Translations under genes and position numbers: made by a program
The notes under the pieces: generated by a model
The model's input: only the letters and a program-made list of their open reading frames with translations
What the model was told of the DNA's origin: nothing
Databases searched by the model: none
From: Parasporobacterium sp.
GTDB taxonomy: Bacteria; Bacillota; Clostridia; Lachnospirales; Lachnospiraceae
Length of the DNA stretch: 61,148 nucleotides
Assembly: GCA_017510065.1 (NCBI GenBank)
Contig: JAFWOB010000024.1
Location: 1 to 61,148 of the forward strand
Direction of reading: 5' to 3'
In this document: in pieces, positions 51,351 through 59,678 of the stretch
How the letters are laid out: the number at the start of each line of letters is the position of its first letter
Position numbering within the stretch: position 1 is the stretch's first letter

Positions 51351-51545
51351 ATCCGTTTTTTTGAAAAATCATATTTTTAAGAATAGTCCCTCAAGAAAAA
51401 CTATTCGCAAATAGTATTTAACCCTTGATTCGCGAATAGTTTTGTACATGAAACTATTCGTAAATCAAGGGCATACAACACATTGAGAATAACTCACTAT
51501 TCTTAAAAATGGAAAATCGCAAAAAAAAGACAGCGGACTATTCTT
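51351..51545. repeat. Array of about 35-bp dyad elements (ATTCGY...GAGAAT type)
   Basis: Units with ATTCGC...GCGAAT ends occur at 51403-51437 and, as ATTCGT...GAGAAT, at 51456-51490, both 35 bases long. A weaker unit ends AAGAAT at 51384, and further ATTCTT starts occur at 51499 and 51540. Successive starts are 52-53, 53, 43 and 41 bases apart, close to five and four helical turns. A 21-base inverted repeat with two mismatches (51422-51471, eight-base loop) lies in the middle. No gene lies here. It is upstream of the peptidoglycan-binding protein gene and downstream of LysR 2. Confidence 0.6.
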
Positions 51546-51572
51546 ATTTCTGCGCAATCCTGTAAAATGCTT

Positions 51573-52472
51573 CTACTCCAATCCGATCCTGCGGTTTTCC
51601 TCCCTGACAAAATCCACCAGCAACTGTCTTGCCTTATTTTTATTGGACCTGTTCCATACCAGGTCTATCTCCAACTGTACCTGATAGTCTTTGGTATGGA
51701 TATAGCTGATAAGGCCGCCGTATACTTTTCGTGTGCCGTATAACAGATGCCCTACTGCAAGTCCGCAGGAAACCGCCAGAACCAGTTCATCCACATTGCC
51801 TGCGATCATAATGCTGTTCGGATGATATCCGTTTTCTGTCAGGTTATTGATCAGATTGGCAAAGGGGACATGATCGGAAGTCGGCTGGATACCGATATAG
51901 TTTTCTCCCTGGAGCTGCTCAATGCTGAGTTCTGTCTCCCCTGCCAGAGGATGGTGTTTGCTGACCACCACTGCCAACTGATCTCTGGAAAAGGGAATGC
52001 CGTCCACTTCACTTTCACTGTCCAGTTCAAACCGGGTCTGGAAGGCAACATCCAGCATATTTCCCAGGATCTGCGCATGGTTCTGGGCTGCCGTATTGCG
52101 GTGCAGGGACAAGGAGATTTCCGGATGGATCTGCCGGAATGCATTCAGGGTATCTGTCAGTCTGCCATACTCGATCCCGGTGCAGCCGATATTCAAAGTG
52201 GTATCCGGATTCTCTCCCAGCGCCCGCACTTTGTATTCCAGATCCTCCCCGTATTTCAAAAGGATCGGGGCTTCATTATAAAGGAGCTGACCTGCCTCCG
52301 TCAGTTCTACTGTCCGATTGTCCCGGATCAGCAGAGTGGTCCCCAGTTCTTTTTCAAATTCCGAGATCTTCTTGCTCAGCGCAGGCTGGCTGATGAACAG
52401 TTCCGCCGATGCCTTCGTAAAGCTTCTCCATTTTGCCACACAGACAAATGCTTTGAGTTTTTGCAGATCCAT
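51573..52472 (-). CDS. LysR-type transcriptional regulator 2
   Basis: A 299-residue LysR regulator with the N-terminal winged helix LKAFVCVAKWRSFTKASAEL, FISQPALSKKISEFEKELG and RTVELTEAGQLL, followed by an effector domain. The ATG at 52472 has AGGAG upstream. It lies downstream of the UGSC-like gene in the same orientation but is separated by a strong terminator (52548-52578), so it has its own promoter in the 52473-52547 gap. It may control the UGSC/NTF2/TRAP gene group. Confidence 0.93.
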   Translation of the reverse strand: MDLQKLKAFVCVAKWRSFTKASAELFISQPALSKKISEFEKELGTTLLIRDNRTVELTEAGQLLYNEAPILLKYGEDLEYKVRALGENPDTTLNIGCTGIEYGRLTDTLNAFRQIHPEISLSLHRNTAAQNHAQILGNMLDVAFQTRFELDSESEVDGIPFSRDQLAVVVSKHHPLAGETELSIEQLQGENYIGIQPTSDHVPFANLINNLTENGYHPNSIMIAGNVDELVLAVSCGLAVGHLLYGTRKVYGGLISYIHTKDYQVQLEIDLVWNRSNKNKARQLLVDFVREENRRIGLE

Positions 52473-52547
52473 GGTCCCTCTCCTGATACAAGAATGTTTG
52501 TATTATATACCATAACTGCAAAGCCGGCAAATAGAGGATGGGACAGT

Positions 52548-52578
52548 AAAAAACCGGCTGCGCAAACAGCCGGTTTTC
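52548..52578 (-). terminator. Terminator after the UGSC-like gene
   Basis: AAAACCGGCTG and CAGCCGGTTTT pair around a six-base loop, with a T tract on the minus strand. It ends the TRAP/NTF2/UGSC gene group. Confidence 0.85.
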
Positions 52579-52613
52579 TATCAGCAGCATCTGCTCTGCT
52601 CAAAATATTTGAT

Positions 52614-54299
52614 TTAATACGGATGATACTCAGGTTCGATCACTTCGTACTCTTTCACCAGTTCCGCCCAGTTGGCAGGAAGTTCGATCTTTGCGCAGGA
52701 AGGTCCGCCGTGCTCGCCGCCGCCGGCAAAATTGATACAGGTGGCGTCATAGTTGGAACCGGAGATGACGATCATCATATGATCCATGGTCCAGAACAGA
52801 GGTGCGGAAACATCCTTGCTCCTGGGAATCTGTACACCTTCCGGAATATGGTTGTTGTCATACATCCAGCGGAAGTTCACATTGGCCGCACTGTGGCGTG
52901 CGTACTGCTGCACATAGCGGAGCACTTCTTTACGGCTCTTGTAGCCTTCCCTGTCAAGGACCCTGGCAAAGCCCGGCGACATGACATAGCAGCAGCCTCT
53001 GTCCCATCCGCCGTAAGCGCAGCGGAACATGGATTTAAAGCAGCCTTCGGCGTTGCCGCCATGGCCTTCATAGCGTTCCTGTCCCCAGAACATGATGACA
53101 GCGCTGTCCTCTTTGTCCAGGCCGAAGTCCACATGAAGAGGTTCCCAAGGATTGTCATCGGCGATCCGGTCGCCGAGTGTGATGCCCATGCGGGCTTCAT
53201 GACCGACTTCCGCCATATCTTCCACACCCGGACGCACGCCGGCGATATTCTGGATGATATACGCGTAAGTCCTGGAAATGGCAGCATTGGCTTTCTGATA
53301 CTGGCTCAGAGCTGCCGCGCCTGTCCCGATCCCGATTTCCTGCGCCACTTTTCCGCTGACAGTGATTATCGGGCACCAGCTGGCCACGGAACAGACCCAG
53401 CCTTCCAGGGCGATCTTCGGATCCACGATCGCCTTGACCATGGCGATCAGGACCGGCATATAGGTCGGCTTGCATCCGGCCATGACAGCGTTGATGGCGA
53501 TCTTCTCCACAGTGGCTTTTCCGTTCATCGGGGGAATCTGCGCCACAACATAGTCTGCAGGCAGATCCGTTCCTTTCAGCATTTCCCTGACCTTTTCCTC
53601 TGTGGGAGGCACGATGGGAAGTCCGGTTGTCCAGCCGTTCTTATAGAACAGATCGTTGATCCCGTCCAGGCTGTCCACTTCAAAGGGCTGCGCAAAACTG
53701 TTGTCCTTGACATAAGGAATCTTTTCCTCTTCTGTAAGAGGCTTTGTCAGACCATCGATTATTTCATCCAGGATGTCCCGCAGGTTCGGGCGGATAATGC
53801 CTTCCCGCACTTTTTCATCCAGTTCCGGCATCCAGGTCAGGTCCGGAATTTTGGAGGTGACAAACCGAAGGTTCGGACACAGACGGGAAGTGGCGGCCTT
53901 CCTTCCGACGCCTACCAGATCCTCCTTGCACAGCATGACGCAAGGCTTTCCGAGTTTTTCCACATATACGGTGTTGTAGGCGTGGAACATGCAGCAGCTT
54001 CCGGCATCGCCGTAAGCGGTGATCACGCCGTCCACATCCTTCAGCCATTCTTTCAGCTGTGCATCAAATTCCGGAAGCTTGAAGGCCTCCTTTGTGTCCC
54101 GTTTCAGCTGGATCGCTTTGAATTTCGTTGTAGGGAAACGCTCCTGCAGAAGTTCCGACAGGATCTGGAGCATCAGCGGTGAATGCCCTTTGAAATGGGC
54201 GTAAAGGCCGATGGTCTTGCCTTCCAGCGTATCCAGACGGGGATTTAATAATACCGGTGCCGAGCTGTCCACTTCGGCCCATGGGCTGTATATTTTCAT
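52614..54299 (-). CDS. UGSC-like domain protein, long form with a C-terminal domain of unknown function
   Basis: A 561-residue protein. Residues 1-180 resemble the UGSC family of (seleno)proteins: TIGLYAHFKGHSP, then DGVITAYGDAGSCCMF, where the U/C of the family's UGSC motif is Ala99 (AGSC, Cys102). The remainder contains NGWTTGLPIVPPTEEKVREM and NGKATVEKIAINAVMAGCKP, a conserved block I know only from hypothetical proteins. The ATG at 54299 has AGGAGG upstream. It follows the NTF2-type gene and ends the transcription unit. No function is proven; with the active Cys/Sec lost, redox chemistry at that site would need Cys102 or Cys103. Confidence 0.6.
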   Translation of the reverse strand: MKIYSPWAEVDSSAPVLLNPRLDTLEGKTIGLYAHFKGHSPLMLQILSELLQERFPTTKFKAIQLKRDTKEAFKLPEFDAQLKEWLKDVDGVITAYGDAGSCCMFHAYNTVYVEKLGKPCVMLCKEDLVGVGRKAATSRLCPNLRFVTSKIPDLTWMPELDEKVREGIIRPNLRDILDEIIDGLTKPLTEEEKIPYVKDNSFAQPFEVDSLDGINDLFYKNGWTTGLPIVPPTEEKVREMLKGTDLPADYVVAQIPPMNGKATVEKIAINAVMAGCKPTYMPVLIAMVKAIVDPKIALEGWVCSVASWCPIITVSGKVAQEIGIGTGAAALSQYQKANAAISRTYAYIIQNIAGVRPGVEDMAEVGHEARMGITLGDRIADDNPWEPLHVDFGLDKEDSAVIMFWGQERYEGHGGNAEGCFKSMFRCAYGGWDRGCCYVMSPGFARVLDREGYKSRKEVLRYVQQYARHSAANVNFRWMYDNNHIPEGVQIPRSKDVSAPLFWTMDHMMIVISGSNYDATCINFAGGGEHGGPSCAKIELPANWAELVKEYEVIEPEYHPY

Positions 54300-54329
54300 A
54301 ATGGATTCCTCCTGATTCAAGCAAGTGAT

Positions 54330-54986
54330 TTATAATTCTTCCGGAAGATACGGTCCCCAGTTGTAAATGTTATCAAAGGAATACACCGCATCCGGATGGA
54401 AGGTATAGTAGCGCGGGGGCTGATCCGGCTTCAGGGTCCGTACCGGCGCGATCCGCATGCAGTCCGCCTGCCTCATCCAGCCTTCTTCAAAGGGAGTCCG
54501 CACGTAGGCGATCAGATGAAGCTTTAAGATCTTCCATTCTCCGTTTACTTTGATAAATTCATTCTGGTAGCGGCCGATGAACCACATGGCCGTCAGCCTT
54601 CGGTCGTCGCACGGGTACGGAGTTGCCATTTTGGCCCAGGGGCTCAGAATGGTCCACTGCCCTGCGGCACGATCGCCGGTCCCGTTTTCGCTGATCACGA
54701 TCTTCGGGGTGGTAAGATGCTGGAACTCCATCCAGCCTTTCTTTTCCTCAAAGGACTGCGCCCGTTCATGAAGAGCCGTCATATAAGCCCTTACCTTTTC
54801 AGGTCCTTTGTATTCCCCGCTCTCCATCAGTTCAAAGCTGACTTCCGGGTTGTCGATGGCAAATAAGTTCTCCATGCTGGACTGATAATCCATTTTCAGG
54901 CAGTTGGTCACATAATCCGCCATCAGATTCTGTATTTCGTCGATATTTGCAGCGCGAACTGCAAGTTCCAGGGTATTCTTATCCAT
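54330..54986 (-). CDS. NTF2-like (SnoaL-fold) protein, single domain
   Basis: A 218-residue protein with one SnoaL/NTF2-like cone-shaped alpha+beta domain, of the fold found in small dehydratases and isomerases such as scytalone dehydratase and bile-acid 7-alpha-dehydratase. It shares AQW/GQW, MATPYPCDDRRLTAMWFIGR, NEFIKVNGEWKILKLHL and FEEGWMRQADCMR with both halves of the next gene. AAGGAGG precedes the ATG. It sits between the two-domain paralogue (12 bases) and the UGSC-like gene. Catalytic residues cannot be assigned. Confidence 0.75.
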   Translation of the reverse strand: MDKNTLELAVRAANIDEIQNLMADYVTNCLKMDYQSSMENLFAIDNPEVSFELMESGEYKGPEKVRAYMTALHERAQSFEEKKGWMEFQHLTTPKIVISENGTGDRAAGQWTILSPWAKMATPYPCDDRRLTAMWFIGRYQNEFIKVNGEWKILKLHLIAYVRTPFEEGWMRQADCMRIAPVRTLKPDQPPRYYTFHPDAVYSFDNIYNWGPYLPEEL

Positions 54987-54998
54987 GCTGTCCCCTCC

Positions 54999-56369
54999 TT
55001 ACTGATTGGCATCCGCACAGTCTGTCTGCGGAGCTTCTTTCGAACCATAGGCTTCTTCCGGGAGGAACGGTTCCCACCGGTGAGCGCCTTTGCCCGAATA
55101 AATATTGGCGGGCCGGTACTGCGGCTGGAAGGGATCATCGCCGGCATGATGATAGTCATGCATGATACGGCGTGCATCCGCCTGCTTCAGCCAGCCCAGT
55201 TCATACGGGGCTCTGGCATAGGAATACACCTTGTTCTTCAGCATTTTCCACTTGCCGTCTTTCTTGATATATTCGTTGTTATAACGTGCAATGAACCAAT
55301 ATCCTACCGGGCGTTTCTTATCTCCCGGATAAGGAGTCACGGCCATGGCATGGGGTGCCAGTTCATTCCACTGGGCCCAGGCATGGGTTCCGTCTTCGCT
55401 GACCACGATATGCGGCGTCCAGAGACAGACCATGCCGAACCATCCATGTACCGCCATGGGATTGCCGGCGCTGGGCTTGTTGCAGTTCTCTACAAATGCT
55501 TTCATGCCAGGTCCCACATAATCGCCGCCTTCACACATCGTAAAGGTAACGTCCGGTTCCTCCATGTCAAATAATTCCACGCACATCTGCTTCATGTTGA
55601 ATGCATCCAGCAGTGTCAGGTACCGTCCCTGCATCATCTCGATCTCTTTCACGGCAGCTGCCCGCTCGATCCGCTTCAGGGTCGCTTCGTCCTCAACAAG
55701 CTCCGGAGCCGGACCGTCTTCGATCTTCTCCGGCAGGAAAGGACCATAGGTATGCAGACCGTCGCCGGAATAATTGGCGTCGGAATGATAGATCTTATTG
55801 GGATTGGAAGGACGGGTGGGCTCCACCTTGCAGGCGCCGAAGCGCAGACAGTCGGGATCTTTCAGCCAGCCTTCTTCAAAGGGAGATTTGAAATACGTGA
55901 CCAGATGAAGCTTTAACAGTTTCCATTTGCCGCCCACCTTGATAAATTCGTTGTCATAGCGTCCGCAGATCCACAGCGCTGTCAGCTTGGTCTGATCTCC
56001 CGGATACGGCGTGGCCTGCATAGCGCTGGCATTTAAGATATCCCACTGAGCACGGGCGCGCTGGCCGGAGGTGCTGACAACGATATGGGGAGTTGCAAGA
56101 TTCTGCAGGGGCATAAACCCTCTTTTGTCAGAAGGATCATCCAGATAGTCCTGGATAGCCAGCATGTAGGCTTTTACCTTCTCCGGTCCTTCATAGAGGC
56201 CTTCCTCCATGAATTCCACACTAACTTCTGGATGGTCTGCCGCCATCAGGTTCTGCAGGATGTTCATGGCGTCGAACCGGTCAAAGCTCTGCACCAGTTC
56301 CGCCATCACCTGTGTGATCTCCACATGATCCGCCATACGGACCAGGGAGGCTAATTGTTTTTTATCCAT
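54999..56369 (-). CDS. Tandem NTF2-like (SnoaL-fold) protein with two domains
   Basis: A 456-residue protein made of two NTF2-like domains, about residues 1-225 and 232-445, each similar to the single-domain protein next to it. The repeat hallmark is TPYPGD (domain 1: MQATPYPGDQTKLTALWICG; domain 2: MAVTPYPGDKKRPVGYWFIA). Both domains have a W-K-(L/M)-LK strand pattern and a GWLK-DxxR segment near the end. Three related domains in two adjacent genes point to duplication and fusion. No strong ribosome binding site is seen before the ATG at 56369. It follows the TRAP permease gene and should act on the TRAP substrate. Confidence 0.75.
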   Translation of the reverse strand: MDKKQLASLVRMADHVEITQVMAELVQSFDRFDAMNILQNLMAADHPEVSVEFMEEGLYEGPEKVKAYMLAIQDYLDDPSDKRGFMPLQNLATPHIVVSTSGQRARAQWDILNASAMQATPYPGDQTKLTALWICGRYDNEFIKVGGKWKLLKLHLVTYFKSPFEEGWLKDPDCLRFGACKVEPTRPSNPNKIYHSDANYSGDGLHTYGPFLPEKIEDGPAPELVEDEATLKRIERAAAVKEIEMMQGRYLTLLDAFNMKQMCVELFDMEEPDVTFTMCEGGDYVGPGMKAFVENCNKPSAGNPMAVHGWFGMVCLWTPHIVVSEDGTHAWAQWNELAPHAMAVTPYPGDKKRPVGYWFIARYNNEYIKKDGKWKMLKNKVYSYARAPYELGWLKQADARRIMHDYHHAGDDPFQPQYRPANIYSGKGAHRWEPFLPEEAYGSKEAPQTDCADANQ

Positions 56370-56432
56370 GGTTTTTCTCTTTCTTAAATCACTGTTTTCG
56401 GAGCAGTCATGAAGCGCTGCCCCGGAAATCCT

Positions 56433-57734
56433 TTATCTCATCAGTCCCGGCAGCAGCAGGGAAATATCAGGAATGTACATACAGATCACCAGAGCCACAA
56501 AGGTTGCTGCGATAAAAGGCAGGATGCCCCGTATGATCTCCCCGATCTTTACATCCGGCACGCGGTTTGCCAATACGAACAGGTTCATTCCTACCGGCGG
56601 AGTGATGCAGCCGATGGCGCCGCAGAAGGTGACAATGATACCGAACCATACCAGGTTGAATCCGAGGCCTGCCACAATCGGGGCAAAGATCGGAACGGTA
56701 AGCATCATCAGCGGAGCCACATCCAGGAAGCAGCCCAGGAACAGATAGATCACTACCATCAGCCAGATAACGGTCATCGGCGCCACATTCAGGCTGCCGA
56801 CCCATTTTGCCAGTGCCTTGGGAAGCCCTGACAGGGACATGAAGGAGTTGAAGAACTGCACGCCCACAAACAGGAAGAAGAAGGAAGCGCCGGAACCTAC
56901 CACGCCTTTCATGGTCTGTACGAATTCCTTTACTTTCAGCCTTCTCATGGCAAAGGTGATGATCGTCGCACCGACTGCTCCGACAGCGGCGCCTTCATTG
57001 ACGGTACAGATACCGCCCCAGATACCGCCCATAACAAGGAGGATCAGCAGCAGGAACGGCCATACCCTGATAAGGCTCTTAAACCGTTCCTTCAGAGGGT
57101 ATTTGTCCGTCAGCGGAGCGTCCTTGGGACGAGTCTTCGCCCAGATAAAAATCGTAAGGCACAGGACGATCAGCAGAAGGATGCCCGGAAGCCAGCCTGC
57201 CATAAACAGCTTGGCAATGGATGTTTCTGCCATGATGCCGTACATGATCAGGGGCACCGAAGGCGGGATCAGGGTTCCTAAAGGACCTGCTGCCGCAATG
57301 GCTGCCAGACCCAGTCTCGGGCTGTAACCGTATTTTTTCATTTCCGGCCATGCGATCTGGGAAAATACCATGGCGGTGGTGACGCCGGATCCGCAGACAG
57401 CGCCGAAGATTGCACTGGACACGGTGGTGGTGACCGCCAGACCGCCCTTCTTATGGCCGAACCAGTATCTGGCAGAAGTGTAGGCGTCTGTCGTCAGTCC
57501 TCCCGCCGAGGCCACCTCGCCCATCATCATGAACATGGGCATAACCAGCAGCGTATAGGAAGCCGCCGCTGTGATCGGGATAGACATCATATACCCGAGG
57601 CCCGTCTTGAGCCCAAGGATGCAAACCATTCCTACCACACCGGAAACGCCGAATACAAAAGCGATCGGCATTCCCAGAAACATGAGAACGAGCATTACAC
57701 AAAGTCCGATGATACCAATTGTTAAAGATGACAT
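56433..57734 (-). CDS. dctM: TRAP transporter large permease subunit (DctM type)
   Basis: A 433-residue membrane protein of the DctM family with about 12 hydrophobic segments. Landmarks: FLGMPIAFVFGVSGV at the N terminus, AVCGSGVTTAMVFSQIAWPEM in the middle, GPLGTLIPPSVPLIMYGI, and near the C terminus CFLDVAPLMMLTVPIFAP and CGAIGCITPPVGMNLFV. It uses an ion gradient to import organic acids. Its start overlaps the stop of the small subunit gene by one base. Confidence 0.95.
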   Translation of the reverse strand: MSSLTIGIIGLCVMLVLMFLGMPIAFVFGVSGVVGMVCILGLKTGLGYMMSIPITAAASYTLLVMPMFMMMGEVASAGGLTTDAYTSARYWFGHKKGGLAVTTTVSSAIFGAVCGSGVTTAMVFSQIAWPEMKKYGYSPRLGLAAIAAAGPLGTLIPPSVPLIMYGIMAETSIAKLFMAGWLPGILLLIVLCLTIFIWAKTRPKDAPLTDKYPLKERFKSLIRVWPFLLLILLVMGGIWGGICTVNEGAAVGAVGATIITFAMRRLKVKEFVQTMKGVVGSGASFFFLFVGVQFFNSFMSLSGLPKALAKWVGSLNVAPMTVIWLMVVIYLFLGCFLDVAPLMMLTVPIFAPIVAGLGFNLVWFGIIVTFCGAIGCITPPVGMNLFVLANRVPDVKIGEIIRGILPFIAATFVALVICMYIPDISLLLPGLMR

Positions 57735-58270
57735 TATGCATTCGCTCCTTTCTCTTCTTTTTTCCCTTTCGCCTGCGCGCCTTCGATAAAATAGCGGATT
57801 GCATCAAGCAGGAATTCCGCGGCAGAGATCACAATTCCCACCGCTCCGATATAGTAGATATAGAAATTCGGGATCCGAAGAAGCAAAGTGGCGTTGCCCG
57901 GTGTCAGAGACAGCTTGGCTGCCTGCTGGAACACCTTGACCGCTGCCAGCACCAGAAAGGCAAAGCATATGATATCCAGGATTCCATACAGGATACTGCG
58001 GGCACGCAGGGAGAAATTACCGGGGATCGTCTCGACCCGGACATGCCTGCGCATCCGGGTGGCAAACGGAAGTCCGAAATACACGACGATCACGGTCCCC
58101 ATTTCAGCCAGTTCCTGCTGTCCCGGGATCGGACTGTTCAGAATATATCGCATAATCACATCAATAAATATCAGGACAACGATCAGAAACAGTATGACAG
58201 ATCCGAAATATACACTGACCGTACTGACCTTGTCTAAGACTTTATTGAGTCCTTCGTAAATTTTTTTCAT
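57734..58270 (-). CDS. dctQ: TRAP transporter small permease subunit (DctQ type)
   Basis: A 178-residue membrane protein with four predicted helices, of the DctQ family (VLIFIDVIMRYILNSPIPGQ and EMGTVIVVYFGLPFATRM are typical). It pairs with the DctM-type protein. The gene ends in TAATG, giving the one-base overlap with dctM. The C-terminal tail is lysine-rich. It is preceded by a hairpin after the binding-protein gene. Confidence 0.93.
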   Translation of the reverse strand: MKKIYEGLNKVLDKVSTVSVYFGSVILFLIVVLIFIDVIMRYILNSPIPGQQELAEMGTVIVVYFGLPFATRMRRHVRVETIPGNFSLRARSILYGILDIICFAFLVLAAVKVFQQAAKLSLTPGNATLLLRIPNFYIYYIGAVGIVISAAEFLLDAIRYFIEGAQAKGKKEEKGANA

Positions 58271-58296
58271 AGAGTGTTACCTCAGCTTTTTATACC

Positions 58297-58325
58297 GAAC
58301 GGGAGCCTGAAATAAGCTCCCGTTC
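58297..58325 (-). terminator. Hairpin between dctP and dctQ
   Basis: GAACGGGAGC and GCTCCCGTTC form a perfect ten-base-pair stem with a nine-base loop. No good T tract follows, so it probably protects the dctP transcript and reduces downstream expression. Confidence 0.7.
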
Positions 58326-58390
58326 ATGAAATTCAGATGGTTCTGCGCAAAATGGCGCAGGTTGACCTACAAATTGCCTTATTCAGTTGA

Positions 58391-59401
58391 TCAGTTGTTG
58401 GCAACTGCCTCGTCAATGATTGCCAGGATCGCTTCTGCATTGTCACCCAGCGTTGCTGCATAATCATCACGGAAGGAAGCGGTTGCTTCTCTCATAGCTG
58501 CTTCCAGTTCTTCGGACATCGGAGTCACTTCCACGCCCTGTCCTGTCAGGATGCCAAGAGCATTGTTGTACTCTTCTTCCATCTTCGGCATGTAGTAATC
58601 ATTGACTTTTGCGGTGAATGCGTCTTTGATCAGGGTCTGCAGATCTTCCGGAAGAGATGCCCAGGTGTCTTTGTTCATTCCGCAGAACATGCAGCTCATG
58701 GCAATGTTGCCCTGAAGCAGGTGCTTGCAGACATCGCCCAGGCCAGTCCAGGAACCGAACATTGCACCGGTGATCACGCCGTCCAGAACGCCCTGCTGAA
58801 GGGATGTGGTCTGCTCGGAAGGCTGAATGGAAACCGGAGTGCCGCCCAGTGCGCCGATAGCGTTGGAAAGGGTCATGGAGCTTGCACGAAGTTTAAGGCC
58901 TGCCAGATCTTCCATTGTTGCAACCGGTTTCTTCACAGTAAAGAGTTCCAGTCCGCCGGCCGGAAGGAAAGCAAGCAGTTCCATGTTATCGGAATATTCC
59001 GGGATCAAGCCGGCTTCCAGAAGCGCATTCATAGCTGCGAGTACCTGGTTGTCATTTTCAAACAGGAACGGGACGTTGAATCCTTCAGATACCGGGAAGG
59101 AGCCTACCATACCCGGAGACATATCCAGGATGTCGATGCCGCCTTCGGTAAACATGTTCCACAGATCCGGGGGAGCACCCAGGGTATTGTTGTGGAATAC
59201 TTCGAACTGCAGTCTTCCGCCGGAAGCTTCGGTCAGTTCTGCAAACAGATCATCATACATCTGAGCAAACCAGGTGCTGTCGCCACGGGTCGTGCTGACA
59301 CGCAGTGTGTAAACAGTGTCGTCGCCGCCTTCTGCCGCAAATGCAGTTACAGGAACTGCGAGAAGGCATACTGCAAGCAATAAGCAAAGTAATTTTTTCA
59401 T
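58391..59401 (-). CDS. dctP: TRAP transporter solute-binding protein (DctP type)
   Basis: A 336-residue extracytoplasmic binding protein. The signal peptide MKKLLCLLLAVCLLAVPVTA ends AFA before AEGGDD, with no lipobox. The mature protein has the DctP/TRAP pattern: YTLRVSTTRGDSTWFAQMYD, FEVFHNNTLGAPPDLWNMF and LKLRASSMTLSNAIGALGG, where the conserved Arg of the substrate carboxylate site is expected in KLRASS. The ATG at 59401 has GGAGG upstream. First gene of the TRAP operon, with a structured leader. Confidence 0.94.
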   Translation of the reverse strand: MKKLLCLLLAVCLLAVPVTAFAAEGGDDTVYTLRVSTTRGDSTWFAQMYDDLFAELTEASGGRLQFEVFHNNTLGAPPDLWNMFTEGGIDILDMSPGMVGSFPVSEGFNVPFLFENDNQVLAAMNALLEAGLIPEYSDNMELLAFLPAGGLELFTVKKPVATMEDLAGLKLRASSMTLSNAIGALGGTPVSIQPSEQTTSLQQGVLDGVITGAMFGSWTGLGDVCKHLLQGNIAMSCMFCGMNKDTWASLPEDLQTLIKDAFTAKVNDYYMPKMEEEYNNALGILTGQGVEVTPMSEELEAAMREATASFRDDYAATLGDNAEAILAIIDEAVANN

Positions 59402-59473
59402 AGTAACCTCCATAAATGAAATGTACGGACCCGGTTGGAAATGTTCTCCCCGGATCTCGTTACGATCCACTGA

Positions 59474-59499
59474 TCCGCTCCCTTGCGGAGGCGGATCTT
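59474..59499 (-). promoter_or_regulatory. Stem-loop in the leader of dctP
   Basis: On the minus strand GATCCGC, CTCCGCAAGGGA and GCGGATC fold into a GC-rich hairpin in the leader, 70-95 bases upstream of the start codon. A TATAAT at about 59512-59517 upstream of it is the likely -10, though its -35 is poor. The fold may be a regulatory leader or an mRNA-stabilising structure. Confidence 0.35.
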
Positions 59500-59603
59500 A
59501 CTTACGGTTTCATTATATTTCACAGACACGGTTTTGTATAGTTTCAAAAAGTTATCGCATTAAAAAGAAATGGAATAAACAGGATCTGACTGCATCCCGG
59601 ATA

Positions 59604-59632
59604 TTGACTAATGAAGCCGGGGTAACTAAAAT
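59604..59632 (+). promoter_or_regulatory. Promoter of azlC
   Basis: TTGACT (59604-59609) and TAAAAT (59627-59632) are exactly 17 bases apart and lie 46 bases upstream of the azlC start codon at 59679. A convincing vegetative-type promoter. Confidence 0.7.
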
Positions 59633-59678
59633 AGCATCAGTTTTTACCTCACTGATATAGTAAAGAAACAGGAATCCA

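Noticed and set aside
51747-54182. Long plus-strand open frame (811 residues)
   Set aside because: It runs antisense to the UGSC-like and LysR 2 genes, has no recognisable domain, and those genes have ribosome binding sites and clear homology.
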